Origin: Larix kaempferi
Taxonomy: Eukaryota; Streptophyta; Pinopsida; Pinales; Pinaceae
Length of the DNA: 64,000 nucleotides
NCBI GenBank assembly: GCA_027924585.1
Contig: BSBM01000870.1
Location: forward strand, 4,153,001 to 4,217,000
Direction of reading: 5' to 3'
Shown here: positions 45,552-59,134 of the stretch, piece by piece
Layout of the letters: every line of letters begins with the position of its first letter
How positions within the stretch are numbered: the first letter of the stretch is position 1
The notes under the pieces: generated by a model
Database searches by the model: none
The model's input: the letters and a program-made list of their open reading frames with translations, nothing else
What the model was told of the DNA's origin: nothing
Made by a program: the position numbers and the translations under genes

Positions 45552-45695
45552 TGTCTATGTTTTACACTATGTTTGAAGGGCGCAATAACCAGTTATTGAT
45601 CTTGATGAATGTTGCACTTTGGTTGTCTATGTTTTACACTATGTTTGAAGGGCGCAATAACCAGTTATTGATCTTGATGAATGTTGCACTTTGGT
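45552..45695. repeat. Tandem duplication, 2 x 72 bp
   Basis: Units starting tgtctatgttttacac at 45552 and 45624 are identical or nearly so over 72 bases. As 72 is a multiple of three, the plus ORF 45509-45742 stays open; no domain is seen. Confidence 0.9.
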
Positions 45696-47689
45696 TGTCA
45701 ATGAGGTCCTTAATCCATGCCAAGTCTCAGTTCAGAAATTAGGGAAGCTCATACAGTATTTGGGAAGCCAAAAAGGTCCAAGACTAGTTGGGGTTTTAAG
45801 ATCGATTTTCCTAGTATTTTCCCCTTTCACTCTTTCTTGATAAATGCGAGCCATGGATGTCTTCAATAAGTGTCTGGGTGTCTAATAGTTGCATTAGGAT
45901 GTCCTAAGACCCCTCAAGCCCTTCCAATCAAAATTCGAGAGCCTTTGAAAGCATTTGGGACAATTTGGGTTTCACTAGTCCAAGGAGTTTTCTTATTTGA
46001 GCATTGAGTGTTTGAAGTATGTTAGGATGTGTTAAAGCCCATAGGGTCCTTCCAGAAGAAATTTGGAAAGGTCTGGAGGTGTTTGGGAACAAGAAAAAGA
46101 AAGACTAGTTTCCTAGTTTTCATAGTTTCGAAACTAAACAAAGTATTGAAGGAGGATTTATGTGAAGTGTATATAAAAAGTCCCCAGCCACACAATCTTA
46201 AGCAGCCAAATATATCATCTTGTCAAGCCAATCAAAAGCTCCATATCACTTTCCTAGAGCTGCCTCAGTTGTCTCATAACCATGGAATCAATGTGAAATT
46301 CATTGTCAATGAGGGTTTTGAGAAAGAATGCTTCCACTGTCTAAAGTTTTAAGCCTCTATTGAAATATTTGGTGATAGAGTGCCTATTTTTTCCAAAAAG
46401 GAACATTACATTCGGTGTGATGACATCTCCACCATGTAGGGATTTTATGCCCATGGGTTGGTGTGCCGGGGCTTCTGGGGGTGACCCACTAGGGCACATG
46501 CTCATCCTGGCTATTTGACTTGTAGAGGTGATTGAACTTTGTAAAGGACTTTTATCTCCTCCTAGCACACCTTATTGCGCCCACTTGGACCTATTTAGCT
46601 TCCAGAGACCCTTGCTCCAGCCTTCTTGGCCCAGTGCACCTTTCTTCCAACTATTGCGCACCAATTGAGCCTACAGTGCCTTAGAGGGGAGGCGTTGAGG
46701 GAATTTTAGCACTTTGGGGTTAGATGGGGCATGACATCCACCCCTGGCTCACAACTTTATCAAGTGAAGCCATTTCCCTGATTATTTTAGCTTATTTTTA
46801 TTATTTTTGTACATTTTAGGGTAAAATTCCTTTTTTTTGTAGAATTCACCCTTAAAATAATATTATTTTATGATTTAGGCTTGTAGGCTCAAAATTAAAA
46901 TATTCAAGAGAGAAAGATATGAATATACCTCTTCTCCTCATTGTAAAATCATAAGATAAGGGTTCTAATATGAAATTATTAATTTTTCTCCTACTCTTTG
47001 AGTCTTCTTGGTGATGCACACTTCTCTTGGGATGATCTTCTTTGCTTGATGGTGGATGGATGAATGATCTAGGGATTCTTTCTTGCACATGCTATGGTTG
47101 ATGCTAGACTTGTTGGAATAACACATGCACAAGTGTGACCTAAAGGTGTCTTCTTTGCTCATTTCTTGTTGAATGTTGGTGAATAATGTTACTATGTGGA
47201 TTGAATGGTAGTTTTATGCTGCATTTTCTTTGAATTAGGGCTTTTTACCAATATTCTATCAACTTTGTATGAAGGAAACGTCTTGCATAAGGTTTCCTCA
47301 AAGTGAGCATTTACTTTATGCATTTCCTTTTTATTAGTTAGTTTTTTTTTTTTTCTTTTGAATAAAGTAACTTATGGTTCATTGGTTTCTTGCAAACACT
47401 TATGCTACTGAAAGGTTTTCTTGTCAAGTTGAGATGTTTTTATAGGTCATAGAAATCGAAGATTCTGGTGTTATTGTATGCTCTCCTTGCCTTAAGACCA
47501 GATCGAGCACACGTCCTGCAGTTGGAGCTAGATGTTACTACCTAAAGTTGCACTTTAGTTGGACTTCAGTGAGCCACCAGTATTGCACAATTACTTGTGC
47601 TCTTTCAGAGCTCAGAAGTTCCAAGTTTGGCCTGTTCAGGGCCTCTTTTTTAATTTTAGTAGTGCATGACCATGCCCCATGGGGTTTAT
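45696..47689. other. Non-coding
   Basis: No gene recognised. ORFs at 46029-46352 (plus), 46341-46568 and 46852-47162 (minus) are short, without known domains. Probably decayed transposon sequence. Confidence 0.4.
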
Positions 47690-49060
47690 AATAAAGTATG
47701 CTAGCATGGGGGTCTTTGAGTGACTCGGTTCCCTAAGACTTGACAACCAAAGAAGGTATTCCAAGGAGTTTTTTCCCTTGTCGATTATGCTTTTTTTTTA
47801 GTCGAGTATAATCGATGAGTTTTTCTCCTGCACCTCCAAAGTTGGAATGCCCAAAGTGGTGTTTAGGCCTTAGGGGGTTATTAGAGTCTATTTTGTAATG
47901 TTTATAAACATGCTAGACGCTAGATTTTTATCATTTGGTCATGTACTAGGTCCCCCTGAAGTTTCAGTCAATTCCGAGACAAATAATTTTTTTGCATTTT
48001 TGAGCCATTTTTTTAATGGTTTAAATGAAAAAATTCAAATGGTGATAAAAGTGTGATCCAGAGTTGTATTTTGGCGCAAGGATGCTAGTTTTCAAGATCA
48101 AAGCATCCTCTTTACCCTAATACCTGGTTTTTTTATGTTTTGGGTGACCAAAACGTCTCGTGGAGCAGTTTTGCTTATCAGAGCTACAGAATGGCACTTT
48201 AATGCTAAAAGAGCATCAAATTGCACCTTGGTCAAAACTAAAATTTATTAAAAAATTGAATAAGGAACATGCCAAATGACATGGCATGACATCACTTAAG
48301 GTGGGCAACTTCATCAAAATGTCAAAGCATGTGAGTGGTGGTCGAATTAAAGTTTGAAGCATTTAATATTAAATCTGTATGGATTACCTTCATGTGGGTT
48401 GTTTTCTCCACGGCCATGTTTGAATTGGATGATAAGTGGATGGTGGGGGCGGCTCCTTGATTATGATGTGGCACAACCACTTGGTGTGGCTTCTATGTAA
48501 AATCCAACCAACCCCACCATCAAAGCGTGGAAGCTTCACTCTCGCCCTCCCTTCATGTGGACAGATTACATCCTCACGGCATCCGTTTTGGTGATGGATA
48601 AGGCTAAAGTGGGGGCGGATACCTTACTATGAGGTGGCAAACATGTTTGGTAAGCTTTTGTTTGAACACCCAATCCAACTCAAAGCATCCAACGTGGTTT
48701 AGAAATATCACATACTCGCTCTTTTCCTCATGTGAACAACTACTTCAACTCGGTAGCTTCCTCTTTTGACTGTTTTTGTCCAAGTGAAATGGTGCTTATC
48801 CATTGGATAGGAGCTACCTTTATCTACAATCTAGGAGGCTGCCCTCCTTAGGGTTTTGCACCCTCGCCAGCTTGCATTATGCTATATATTGAGGAGCTTA
48901 GCTCCATTGTTATGACATGGAAAGTGTGGAACCTCTGCTTGCATTTGTATTGTAATATTTTTTTGAGTTTAATAAAGAAGGCTTTGGAGGATAGTCTGGT
49001 GATTGTCTTTGGTTGGATCTTCATGCTTGTACATCTGAGGTAAACTGTATTATGTTTCAT
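47690..49060 (+). repeat. Putative gypsy-type LTR, copy L
   Basis: Diverged colinear words are shared with 54330-55480: 'agcatg..ggtct', 'c(t/c)tggt/cggttccctaagactt', 'cctccaaagt', 'aggcct(t)ag', 'catgctagac'. A TATA-like box (ctatatatt, 48882-48890) followed about 80 bp later by 'aataaag' fits an LTR promoter and poly(A) signal on the plus strand. Ends not defined. Confidence 0.35.
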
Positions 49061-52000
49061 AGCTAGTATTGTTGGGATTATATGTCTTTAAAGGGAAGCT
49101 ATGTTCTGTAAGATCTGTAAGGAATACTTTATAGTTTGTTTATTCATGTTAATAATATTAGGAGGCTAAGAGTAATGTAATTTCTTGTTTGAATTCATTG
49201 CATCTCTGCTTTCTTTTCATTATTTACACATATGCTCTTATCCACGTGCTAGTTGTTTGTAGGTGTTTACAGGTAGCCTAAGCTGGAGAAGTGCACGAAC
49301 ATGTTAGATCATGCCTTCATTCAGTAAATATGAACCAAGCCTCGATCCTACCGGTGCATCAAGGAGCTTGACTCCATTGCCCTTTCTTCAAAATGCTCAA
49401 CCCCCATGGGTTCACTCTTCTAGATCATTTTTTCACTCTAACTCGGTTACTGTCCTATTTAAATCTAAATCTTGCTTCAAAGTTCATTTGATTAATAGAT
49501 CTAAGCACGTAGCAATCTAAAGAGTCTAATAGCTTCATTTTTATTCAGTTCTAGGTTGCTAGCTAAGTTAGGAAATTTTGCAAATTTTTGTAGCAACTTC
49601 AAAGACACTTTTTAAGTGTTTCTTGGCCTTTTTAAGACTAATTCAGTTCGCTGGTTTTTTTGTCTTTTAGCAGGTTTGAACTTTTTAGAGCTCAAAATCT
49701 GAGATTCGAAGGTGCCCGTAGCCATCCGGGGAGCTGGTTTTACCTCCCTTACATCATCCTAATATTTGTAAACTGTATTAGTGCCTAAGTAAAGGACCAA
49801 CAGTGTTTCTTGAGCTTCATTTGTAAATCATAAAAAAATAAAAAGAGCTCAGCAGGCAATTCCAGCGCTTGACCCCAATCCCCGCGGGGGGATTTGCTTT
49901 TTTTTCACTTTTTTTATTTTTTCAGTTTTGCTTAGTTTTCTTTACGTAGATTAACTTTCTTTAAGTTTGTAGTAATTAAACAACAAACACTTAAGCACAC
50001 AAACGTCCTCAAGGACCATTTACTTCATTTTTTATGCTTATATGTTCATTTTAGAAACTACAATCTTGTTTTAAAACAGACAACTAAAATTAACCCCTTG
50101 CTCTACCGAAGTACTCCATCACTTTGTGGTGCGAGGAACGGATATTCTTGGGCCATAGCTTAGTTAATCATCCACTCAAACATCTTAATAAAACAAACCA
50201 CACCACAAGCCCAAAGTATGCTCTTGGTCGCTGCAGCAGTCAGAACAGTTGGACCAATCAAAAACGGGTGCAAGGTACTTAGTTTTAATAGGAAAATCCA
50301 TTAGAACCAAATTCTAAGAACTCGGGAGGTTACATGGGTGAAAACTACAGAGTCAGCAAGCTACTATTAAGCAGGTTCATCATCGCCTGGTTGGACACTT
50401 GGTAAAGCTGCTAAAGCACTCAGTTCGAAGGTTAGGTTTCTTTTGGGCCAAACCAAGAATTAACCCACTCCTTAATCCACTCACTTAATAATCTTAAAAT
50501 TTACCAACTGAGACACTGCAATACTTTCACTGAGACCACAGAAGCAACCCTACACAGCAACAATCGCACGCATTTCACATTCTCGGCACTAGTCATTAAT
50601 TTTCGATGTTTTAAGTTTCAATCATACATGTCGTGAATGCATATCTATATTGTGTGGGGTTAATTACTTGATTTAATTTGCAAGCAGTGCTTAGTTGTTA
50701 TTTTTCCATCTCATTATCTTTTAACTCCTAGATTAGACTTTTACTGTTGTTGTAGATTAAAAGCCTTAGTTTAATTTTCATAGGGACCACCCCCCTTGGC
50801 TTCGCTAGGAGTAAGCCTAGACGGAGGAGTCGAGTAATCAGGTGACAGCACTTGACTCTCACTTGCCCCCAAGGACACACCGAGCGGCTTGAAGATTTCC
50901 TGTCGCGTCCCCCCAGGTGTGTATTAGGCAGCAACACTTACCATTCACTATCACATTGTGTTGCAAATCCGATACTGCTAGTTTGAATGGTAACAGGCTC
51001 TAAGAAGTGTCCGGGACATCTTAGAATATGGTCAAATCAACATTTGAGCTCTATGTAAGAATTTGATCTGCATGTGAGGAGATATCAACGAGGAGAACCT
51101 TTTTATAATGAAGAAATAACCAAGAAGTCAAGGCAAACCATTGAAGAAGTTCAAAGGAGCATTGAAGAAGCTCCAGAAGAAAATAAGACAAGAAGACAAG
51201 TAGGCTCGAAGGCAATGTTATCACATATATGGTAGCTGGGGCTACCATATTTTTAGATTGGATTCCAGTATCTGATTCAGCCAGTCCTTTACATTGAGAT
51301 TCTTGAGATCAACTTCCGATGAGCATTTAATCCACGATCACTCATGATTTCATTCAACCCCTGAGCAGACAGTAAAGCTTTATGCCATGACCGAGCCTCA
51401 TGACCTCAAATTTGATGACCGATGTAGCCATTTTTGCCATACAGAGCAGTATGCAGTGCCCAGATGAACAGCAGCAATGTTCCAGTTGATAGTGGATGGT
51501 TCAAATGCTTTGTACAGGTATATGACCCAACAGGTATATGGATGTGCATTGGTTATGATGTTTTTCTCTTTTACTGATTACGATAACTTGACTTGGTATA
51601 TTGTAGTTGTGATCTGGCAATATATATATGTTATATAGATATATGTGTTTCAATGATTACCTGAAATGGTGTAATTTACTCTGAATATGAATTTCTTGTT
51701 TATACTCATTGGTTTCACCCTCCTTAGGAGAATGGACGTGATCATTCCACCTTTTATGGCTTGCTAGTTTGACACCACCTTTCACTTTCCCCATCCATTC
51801 GTTTCTCTTCCTCTTCTTGTTTCTACCCTGATTTACACCTTAGCTTGTGATATCGAGGACTTCCCCACTTTTGCCTCTTTGTTGGATAGCATCCCTATTA
51901 GTTTGTGTCTCGGCTCTGAGTTGGCAACAAAACTTACCTTTGGTGAGTTAGATTTGATACCTTATCTCTCTAGTCGGTTGCCCCGATGTTTCGTCTTAAT

Positions 52001-54329
52001 TGTAGATAATCCCCCTAGTTGCATGAGTTGTGTTGGCTAAAACCTGAAGCAAATAGTACTACCATCATTACATGCATGTGGAAACTTTATTATATTTTAT
52101 GTGCAAGCCCATGAAAGTAAAACCAAAACTGTGCTTCTCAGCACAATGAAAAAGGGATATGAAATAAATGAAATGAAAAGCACCCTGGATGAAAGCTTGA
52201 GTAGTTGTGCTTATAAACACATGCAAAATCCCTAAAAGGGTCATATAGGCCTAAAGAAAGCAGTGGTTATGTTTATGCCAAATCTAAAGACTGTTAAATT
52301 AAATGTAAAGATTAAATTCCTCACGAAACCTACAGGTTGTGATGTGAGATGGAGTAAGGAACAGCTAATTCTAAGTGTCCCCTAGAACCTCAAATTACAG
52401 TTAGTCGGGCACCCAATCATGGCGGTTCTACAAAAGATCCTCACTGAGCTGTTTCAGCTTGGATGTGAGCAATAGACATTTGCCAAGGTTGAATAAGCAC
52501 TTCTCAAAACAACTTATTCCATTTGTGAGACACTGCCATCCCCTGTGTTTTTTATCCAACATATGCTTAAGTGTGTATTCCATTTTCCCTTATCGAAAGT
52601 ATCACAATGTTGAGTCAGTGATGTCATCCCCTTAGCCTAGTCGTGCATCTTTCACCCTCACCCAATCTTAGCAAAATGATCACGGCCATGAAGTGAGTAT
52701 ATTCTTGAAATTCTATTTTTAGTAGTTAACTATTTTAACTTCTATTTGATCTTATTATTTCTTAACCGCCAATGATATGCTACTTTATACTTTGAGTTTT
52801 GCTACTAGAATGATTAAAATGAGCATGCTTTAACCATTTGCACTTGCAGCAGCAGGCAGTTTCAGCCTGGGTCATATTTTGGTCATTTTTGACCTGGTCA
52901 AACCTAGTTTGACCAAGTCAACTAGAGGATCTAAGTTGAGTTGGACCAATGATGTTAGACATTGATGATCTATGGTCCTTATACACCCATTAGATGGCTC
53001 CATGCAGCAAACAGGTCTCAAATGATGGTTTGATGGTTTTTATTGATTATTATTACTATTTACAAACCATTATTTTTATTTGTCCGAGCATGGTTATGTT
53101 TACAGATGATCATACAGATAGCCACAGAGTGTATGGGTACTCATTTCTAGTACATTTGGACCTTCTAAGTCCATTGGGATACTCAGTTTTTAGTTGCACG
53201 CACTTCCGTACGAGATTTTGCTCAGATTATCACATTGCAAATTTGCCATATAAAATGGCCTGGCAGCACAGTTTGATGTTTTATTTGTTTCACCTAGGGC
53301 GCTACAAAGGGAGCATGGGGTCCAGCCACTTGTTATTACCATATTACCATGCTCTCAGACATTTTGGTGCAGTCAATTTTGGCCCCGGGTGACCAGGAAG
53401 TGAGCTACATGCATTTTATTCTTTTACAGGTGATTTTTCTGGGAATAAAAATGGTAAAATGGTTCCAAAGGAAATCGATTTGGGCTTCTGAGACAAGGGA
53501 ATGGCATGAGGTTCGTTTAGATGATGTTTTTGATGCTTCCCACACCTTACAGAGCAGGTTACAGCATTCAGTGGGGCCCACACACACTCCGAGCTATTAT
53601 TTTGTATTTTTATTATGTCATTGAGGGGGCACGATTTGGCCATGTGGTCACAGTATTGTATCATGATATTATTATATGTTATTGTGCCATGGGGACATGC
53701 TAGAGAAGGATGAGTACATCTCCTAGCCCCACCATGAGCTCTTGTTATGTTTCCTAGTCAATTTCATGTGGTGCGTCCCCCCCAAGGCGATTTAGCTAGT
53801 TCGCCTCTTCGATTTTTGAGTTGATCCATGTACTATATATTTGGGCTCATTTTAGCCATTGATTATCACTTATGTGTCTTTTGATCTCAAGCACTCATTT
53901 AATAGGTGGTTGAGTTGTGGTCTCTCCCATTCATATTTAAAGGAGAGACCCCCTCATTGTAAAGGGACTTTTGGCTCTTTTTCACAATAAAGAAATATTT
54001 TTGGGAAAAAACTCTTGTGCCTTTGTTATAGATTATTCTCGTACTTGATTGTAGCTCTGATAGCCTATCACATATTCATTGTTTGATAAGTTTCCATTGT
54101 ATACGTTATGCTTGATGCATGCTCTGCAAGAGGGCAGATTCACTGAGGGATTTCATGAGGGTTCTGTTGACCACCAAAACCAACTTGGTGAACAACAGTG
54201 TACCATGCACATGTTGAATGTGCCTTGAAGACAAGAAAGAAGTACTTAATGAATATACAAGAGAGACGACTCTTTTTCTTTCTTCTCTCCATGAAATTTC
54301 CGCACCCCTGCGGGGGATTTTGTAAGGAT
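49061..54329. other. Non-coding, possible body of an old gypsy element
   Basis: About 5.3 kb with no recognised domain; ORFs up to 132 codons (52994-53392) show no known motif. Another promoter/poly(A)-like pair, 'catatttaaagg' and 'cacaataaag', is at 53932-53993, suggesting a further decayed LTR. Confidence 0.35.
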
Positions 54330-55480
54330 ATGTCAGCATGAAGGTCTATTTTTGTGTAACTTGGTCACCTAGGACTTTATCATTAGGGAAGTCCTTTCAT
54401 CCAGTGCTTTTTTCACTTGAATGATTAAAATTTCTTTTTAGAGATTTTAATTATTTGAGTTTCACTCAAAAAATACCTCCAAAGTGGTGAAAGGCGTTCT
54501 AGTGATAGAGTCCATGGGGTGATTGAGGCCTAGGAATGATCTATATTACCATGCTAGACATTATCCAGAGTCTTGCGAAATTTCATTGCGTTTTACATAG
54601 GATTTTTTTTTATTTTTGGTCATTAAAAAGTGTTTCTCAAGACAAAATGTTGTAATGTAAAAGAGGGTTACTTGGTCCTTTTTGATGTTGTATAGGGGTA
54701 GGGGTGCTCAAGATAAATGACATGAGACCCCCTACACCCTTGGGCCAAGTTTGAAGTCATTCAGACAAGTCTTGCTATGGTTTTGGACACTTTTGCCCAG
54801 GTCAGTCATGGAAATCAGGAAATTGGGCAATTAATTAGTAAGACACATTTTTGTAAAGTGACTATAGTCACTTGGGGAGGGGAAATAAAGTTTCCTAAGG
54901 TCATAGTATGATCATAAGATGAAATTAGAGGTTAAATATCACCCCCCAAGCAAGTGTTTAGAGTGTGGTGAAGTGCCCACTCTAGGGAATGCACCCTCCT
55001 CTCTTTGATTGGTGGATTGAAGGAAAGTCAATGGGTGGGGTTCCACTATGGTGGTTTCCCCCCATTTGGCATCGCAAGTAGATTTAAAACCTTAGAGGGG
55101 GATTTTTCCCCCTCATTATCTAGTTCCCACTTTGGAAACTCACTCTCCTTGGGCAAATGCACCCCCCTCTCTCCCATTTGACACTTGGCATGCATGCAAA
55201 AGGGGTCCTCTCCTCTCTTGGGCTATTTAAGGAGGCTCTTCCTCCTCTTTGTGGTTACATTCACTCATGCTCTTGCTTCATTTTCCATTTTTCTCATTCT
55301 CTTGCTCTCTTCTTGCCCATTCTTGGGTCATTGTAATTTTCAGCCATTTGGCTTTGTAATACAAATTCTTTGGAGGAGACTTTGTGCTGTGGATGCTCTT
55401 GGCAGTGCTTTGCTTCAGATCTTCATGCTATTCAAACATTGGGAGGCCAAACAAGCATATTGTTTTGCTTGGGTAAGATC
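54330..55480 (+). repeat. Putative gypsy-type LTR, copy R
   Basis: Partner of 47690-49060. A TATA-like box (ctatttaag, 55223-55231) is followed by a CT-rich leader. ORF 55185-55508 lies across this leader and is not taken as a gene. Confidence 0.35.
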
Positions 55481-57405
55481 TCTAGTAGTTTTGCTAGTGA
55501 TTTTATGAGTTTTCATACTTAACTAGTTAAGATCTTGATATCCTTGTTGGTTGAAGTTTATGATCTCTTAGCTCTTCTATAGGCACTCACTCACCTTTCA
55601 TTTTAGTTGTGTGTCAATATATTACAAGTTGCAGGTCACTTGGTTTTGAGGGTGGAATTCTTTGAAGATACCCCACTTCTGCAAGCATTGGATGAGCAAA
55701 AGAGCACTATCTTTTCCTTTCTCACACTTAATTTTCTGCATTTTATTTCACATATTTCTCATATATAAATCAGAATTAAATCATTGTTTCCATGCTATTA
55801 TTTCATCAACAAACAACTCATAAATTTTCATCCATTTATGTATATTTTTGTATGATAAACTAACATAGTCCCAAAGTGATTTTGGGCATTTTTCTGTGAT
55901 TTTTGTTTGCTGGTTTTTAGCAGGTCTGCATACATTTAAAAAGGATATGCTACCCAAAATCAACCATCTCCAAGCATAAAGGGCCTACACAAGTCACCAA
56001 TTCAACCACTTTGGTAAAAACGATCAAAATCACTATTTTCCACTCTTTTCTTGCTTAATATCTAGTGCTGAAATATTATCATTGTAACAAGCCCAAGAGA
56101 GTCTCTTGGGCTTGATTTTATTGCACTTTCATTTCAAGTTTTCAGGTCTTAGTTAGTTGGTTTTTAGTTGCATTCAAGAAAATAGGCTTTGCCCATCCTT
56201 GCATGGTTTTGTTGGTTGCTTGGGTTTAGCATTTACTTCCTTGCCTATTTTCTTTTGCCTGCACCTCACAAGTGAGAGGTTCTGCCTCTCTTGTGATATC
56301 GCGCTTGGCTTGCATTTGATTTCCAGTAATTTGCTTTAAGTTGTTTTATTTTTCCCGCACCTCACAAGTGAAGAGGCTCTGCCCATCCTTGTGAAATCGC
56401 GCTTAGCTTGTACTTTATTTCTGTAAATTTATTTCAAGTTATTTCATTTTGCCCACAACTCACAAGTGAGTAGGCTCTACCTCTCCCGTGATATCGCGCT
56501 TGGCTTGCGGTGCTTTGTAGCTTTTGCTTAAAGAATAAAATTTAACTTGAGCCTCGTCTTTGCCTTGTATTCTCTCCCCTCGCCGGTTCGACTAATCTTG
56601 AGTGACAAGAAAGGGAAAAGATTTGTGTTTCATAGTTTAATAGGCCCCGGAAATATATCTTCACTAGAAAGGAGAAAAAGAAGCTTGACCTGTGGAGCTA
56701 GTGGGGTAGAGGCTATGGGGAGTCTCGTGGCACTTTGTGTCTTTTAGTTGAGCACCCAACAAGTTTCGGGATTGACCAGTGGAGCTAGTTGGGAACCTTG
56801 TGTTCTCAGGTTGAGCACCCGACATTTTCTCTCTAATCGAAGTAGATAGTCTCTTGGGGTAGACACATAGATTATTTCAGTTTTCTTTGCAACAACAAAC
56901 CTTAATTCCCTAAGTTAAAGAGAGACAAAATCTATTAAAATTTACCGGCCCACTTACACAACATTGTTACAATTGTTCTTGGCACTTCACTTTCAAAGTA
57001 CTTCATTTACAACTTAATCACGTTTTATGTATCTTTGATTCATCAAGTTGTCCAGATTCTGTAAATCAATGCTTTTTGTGATATCTTGATAATCTTATTA
57101 CAAGAATTTTACATTTATTTGTTCATTTACTAGAAGTTGTTATTTCTTGTTATATTGTGTAAGTGAATGAGTTAATACTTTGGAAAAGTACTTGATAAGA
57201 TTGCGACTCCATGGCCCGAGTAGAGACGACACCTGTCTTGTTGGATAATTGGTTATTTCTCTCTTACATACATCCTTGATTCATTGTCAAAAGGCTTGCT
57301 TGTCATTGAAATAATTGCATCACTGTACGCTGACTGTCATTTTCATTTTTTAGTAACTTACAACTCCCAAAAACAAAAGAAACTTAGTAATTAGGGAATA
57401 CCCCT
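55481..57405. other. Non-coding; leader-like region with a possible tRNA-Arg-type primer site
   Basis: The text 'tgcgactccatggcc' near 57202 resembles the TGGCGACTCC...-type primer sites known from Tat/Ogre gypsy elements, but matches only in part. No gene is recognised; ORF 56157-56339 and 56547-56747 are within repeats. Confidence 0.3.
56255..56515. repeat. Three degenerate ~98-bp repeats
   Basis: 'ctcacaagtgag/a' followed by 'ggctctgcc' and 'tcgcgcttggcttg' recurs at about 56263, 56361 and 56458, spaced about 97-98 bases, each with a CACAAGTGA element and a TATCGCGCTTGGCTTG element. Confidence 0.85.
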
Positions 57406-57918
57406 TGTTGAAATATTGTAACTTCTAAGAATATTCTATTTTTGGGACTACCCCCTGTTTCATTCCTCTGTCGGGACTTTATTGTATATCCGGAGATGTT
57501 TATTCCTCCGTTGGGATGTTGTAACTAGGGTTATTAGACTCCCCTCGTGGGGTCGGCCCTGAGTTAACAGTTTAGGGGTTATTAGACTCTCCTAGGAGAA
57601 GTCGGCCCAGTTAGGGAAAAAGTCAAGTGAGGTAAAGTACAAATAGAGGATGTGTGATCCTCATTCATCACACTCACTCACTCATTCACTCACTTGTGAA
57701 TTGTGCATAGGAGAAAGAGAGATTTGTGAAGAAGGAGAAGGAGCACTTGCTTGGGTTTTACATCTCTGTATTTGTTGGTCATCTATATTGAGGAAAGCTT
57801 TGCTGGGTTTTCTAGCCCATGAGGGTTTCCCAGGATATATCTGTGTCTATCTTGTGATTGTGCTTCTTTCAGTGATCCTTATTATGCTCTTGTTGTGAAT
57901 TTTATGCTAAACTTAACA
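57406..57918 (+). repeat. E5 5' LTR
   Basis: 513 bp, TGTTGAAATATTG...CTAAACTTAACA. The family TATAAATA box is TACAAATA here (57638-57645). The open frame 57650-57898 corresponds to frames in the E1 LTRs and is treated as a by-product. Confidence 0.9.
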
Positions 57919-57930
57919 TGGTATCAGAGC
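57919..57930 (+). promoter_or_regulatory. E5 primer-binding site
   Basis: tggtatcagagc directly abuts the LTR; complementary to initiator methionyl-tRNA. Confidence 0.92.
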
Positions 57931-58426
57931 TAGCCTGAATAGGACATCTTTCAAAAGGTGAAAATACCTCTCTCCTCCGGTGAAAAGTAGGGTTTCTGCA
58001 AAAGTTGGAATTTTTGGAATCTGAGAGCATGGCTGGATGCTCCTCCTCAAAAGCGAAATTCTGAGCCCGATCGAAGTTTTTGAGTGGGTAGAACCCCAGG
58101 AGAATTCAAACCCTAGTTTGACTTCTGGACCAGAAAACCAGAAAAACCAGTATACCAGAAAACTACGAACCTGTGCACCAGTAAACTAGAAAGCTGCGAA
58201 CCTGTGCACCAGTGAACTAGAAAAGTTGCGCACCAGTGAACCAGTGACCTAGTAAACCAGAAAATTTCTTGTAGATCCAAATTTCACTGGTCAAGCTTGA
58301 AGGGTGAAAAGTTGAAGTTTTCAAAAGTCAAGAACACCAGTCAACTCAATTCAATCAAGCACATCTCCTGGTAAGTTCAACTTTGCATTTTAAGAATTTT
58401 CAAATTTTGGTGACCTCCTGGATAAG
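57931..58426 (+). other. E5 leader with 'accag' repeats
   Basis: 496 bp untranslated leader. 58130-58265 contains repeated 'accagt(a/g)aact(a)gaaa(a/g)' and 'gcgaacctgtgcaccagt' units of about 35-40 bases. Confidence 0.7.
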
Positions 58427-59134
58427 ATGGCCCCAAGTACTAAGCTTGAGGACAAGCTAGAGGGTATAGAGAATTTTCGGGCATGGAAATATAGGATTGG
58501 TCTCATTCTTGAAGAGACTGATCTTGCCCAATATATCAAAGATGAGGTTGTAGAACCTGCGGAAGATGAAGCTAAAGAGAAGTACAAGAAGGATACGATT
58601 AGGGCAAAGAGAATCATTGTTGATTCTATCAAAGACCACTTGATTCCCCAAGTGTCATCCAAGAAGACCCCAAAGGAAATGTATGATGCCCTAGCCAGAA
58701 TGTATGAAGGGAGGAACATCAATAGGAAGATGAACCTGAGAGCTCAATTGAAGAGCACTAAGATGAATCAAGGAGAATCTATTCAAGATTACTTCACAAG
58801 GGTCTCCCAATTCAAGGAACAACTAGAATCCATTGGAGACAACCTTGATGAAGATGAATTAGTCATGACTGCTCTCAATGGTCTCACTAAACCTTGGGAT
58901 TCATTCATCCAAACCATGTGTGCTAGAAAAGAAAGCATGAAGTTTGATATTGTATGGGAGGATTGCATTCAAGAAGAGGCTAGAGTAGCCAATAGAGAGG
59001 CCCTACTCAAAGAAGATAATCAAGCATTAGCCACCCATACCAAACGAAGAAGGAATCAATCCAACTTCAAGAAGGAAAGTTACAAGGAGTCTCAACCTCC
59101 CAGGAAGTTCCATAAGGAAAGAGGGAACCATTAA
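58427..59134 (+). pseudogene. E5 gag (copia type), ends at an in-frame stop
   Basis: 235 codons from ATG at 58427. The N-terminal half has the copia gag pattern: NFRAWKYRIGLILEE near residues 16-30, then RMYEGRNINRKMNLRAQLKS and MNQGESIQDYFTRVSQFKEQL. The C-terminal part is basic. The TAA at 59132-59134 is probably a mutation because the same frame continues at once into the zinc knuckle, so gag and pol were one polyprotein. Gag forms the virus-like particle that packages the element's RNA. Confidence 0.88.

Noticed and set aside
57650-57898. 82-codon ORF in the E5 LTR, similar in translation to LTR frames in E1
   Set aside because: Similarity follows from LTR homology; it lies in the LTR leader downstream of the promoter and shows no domain.
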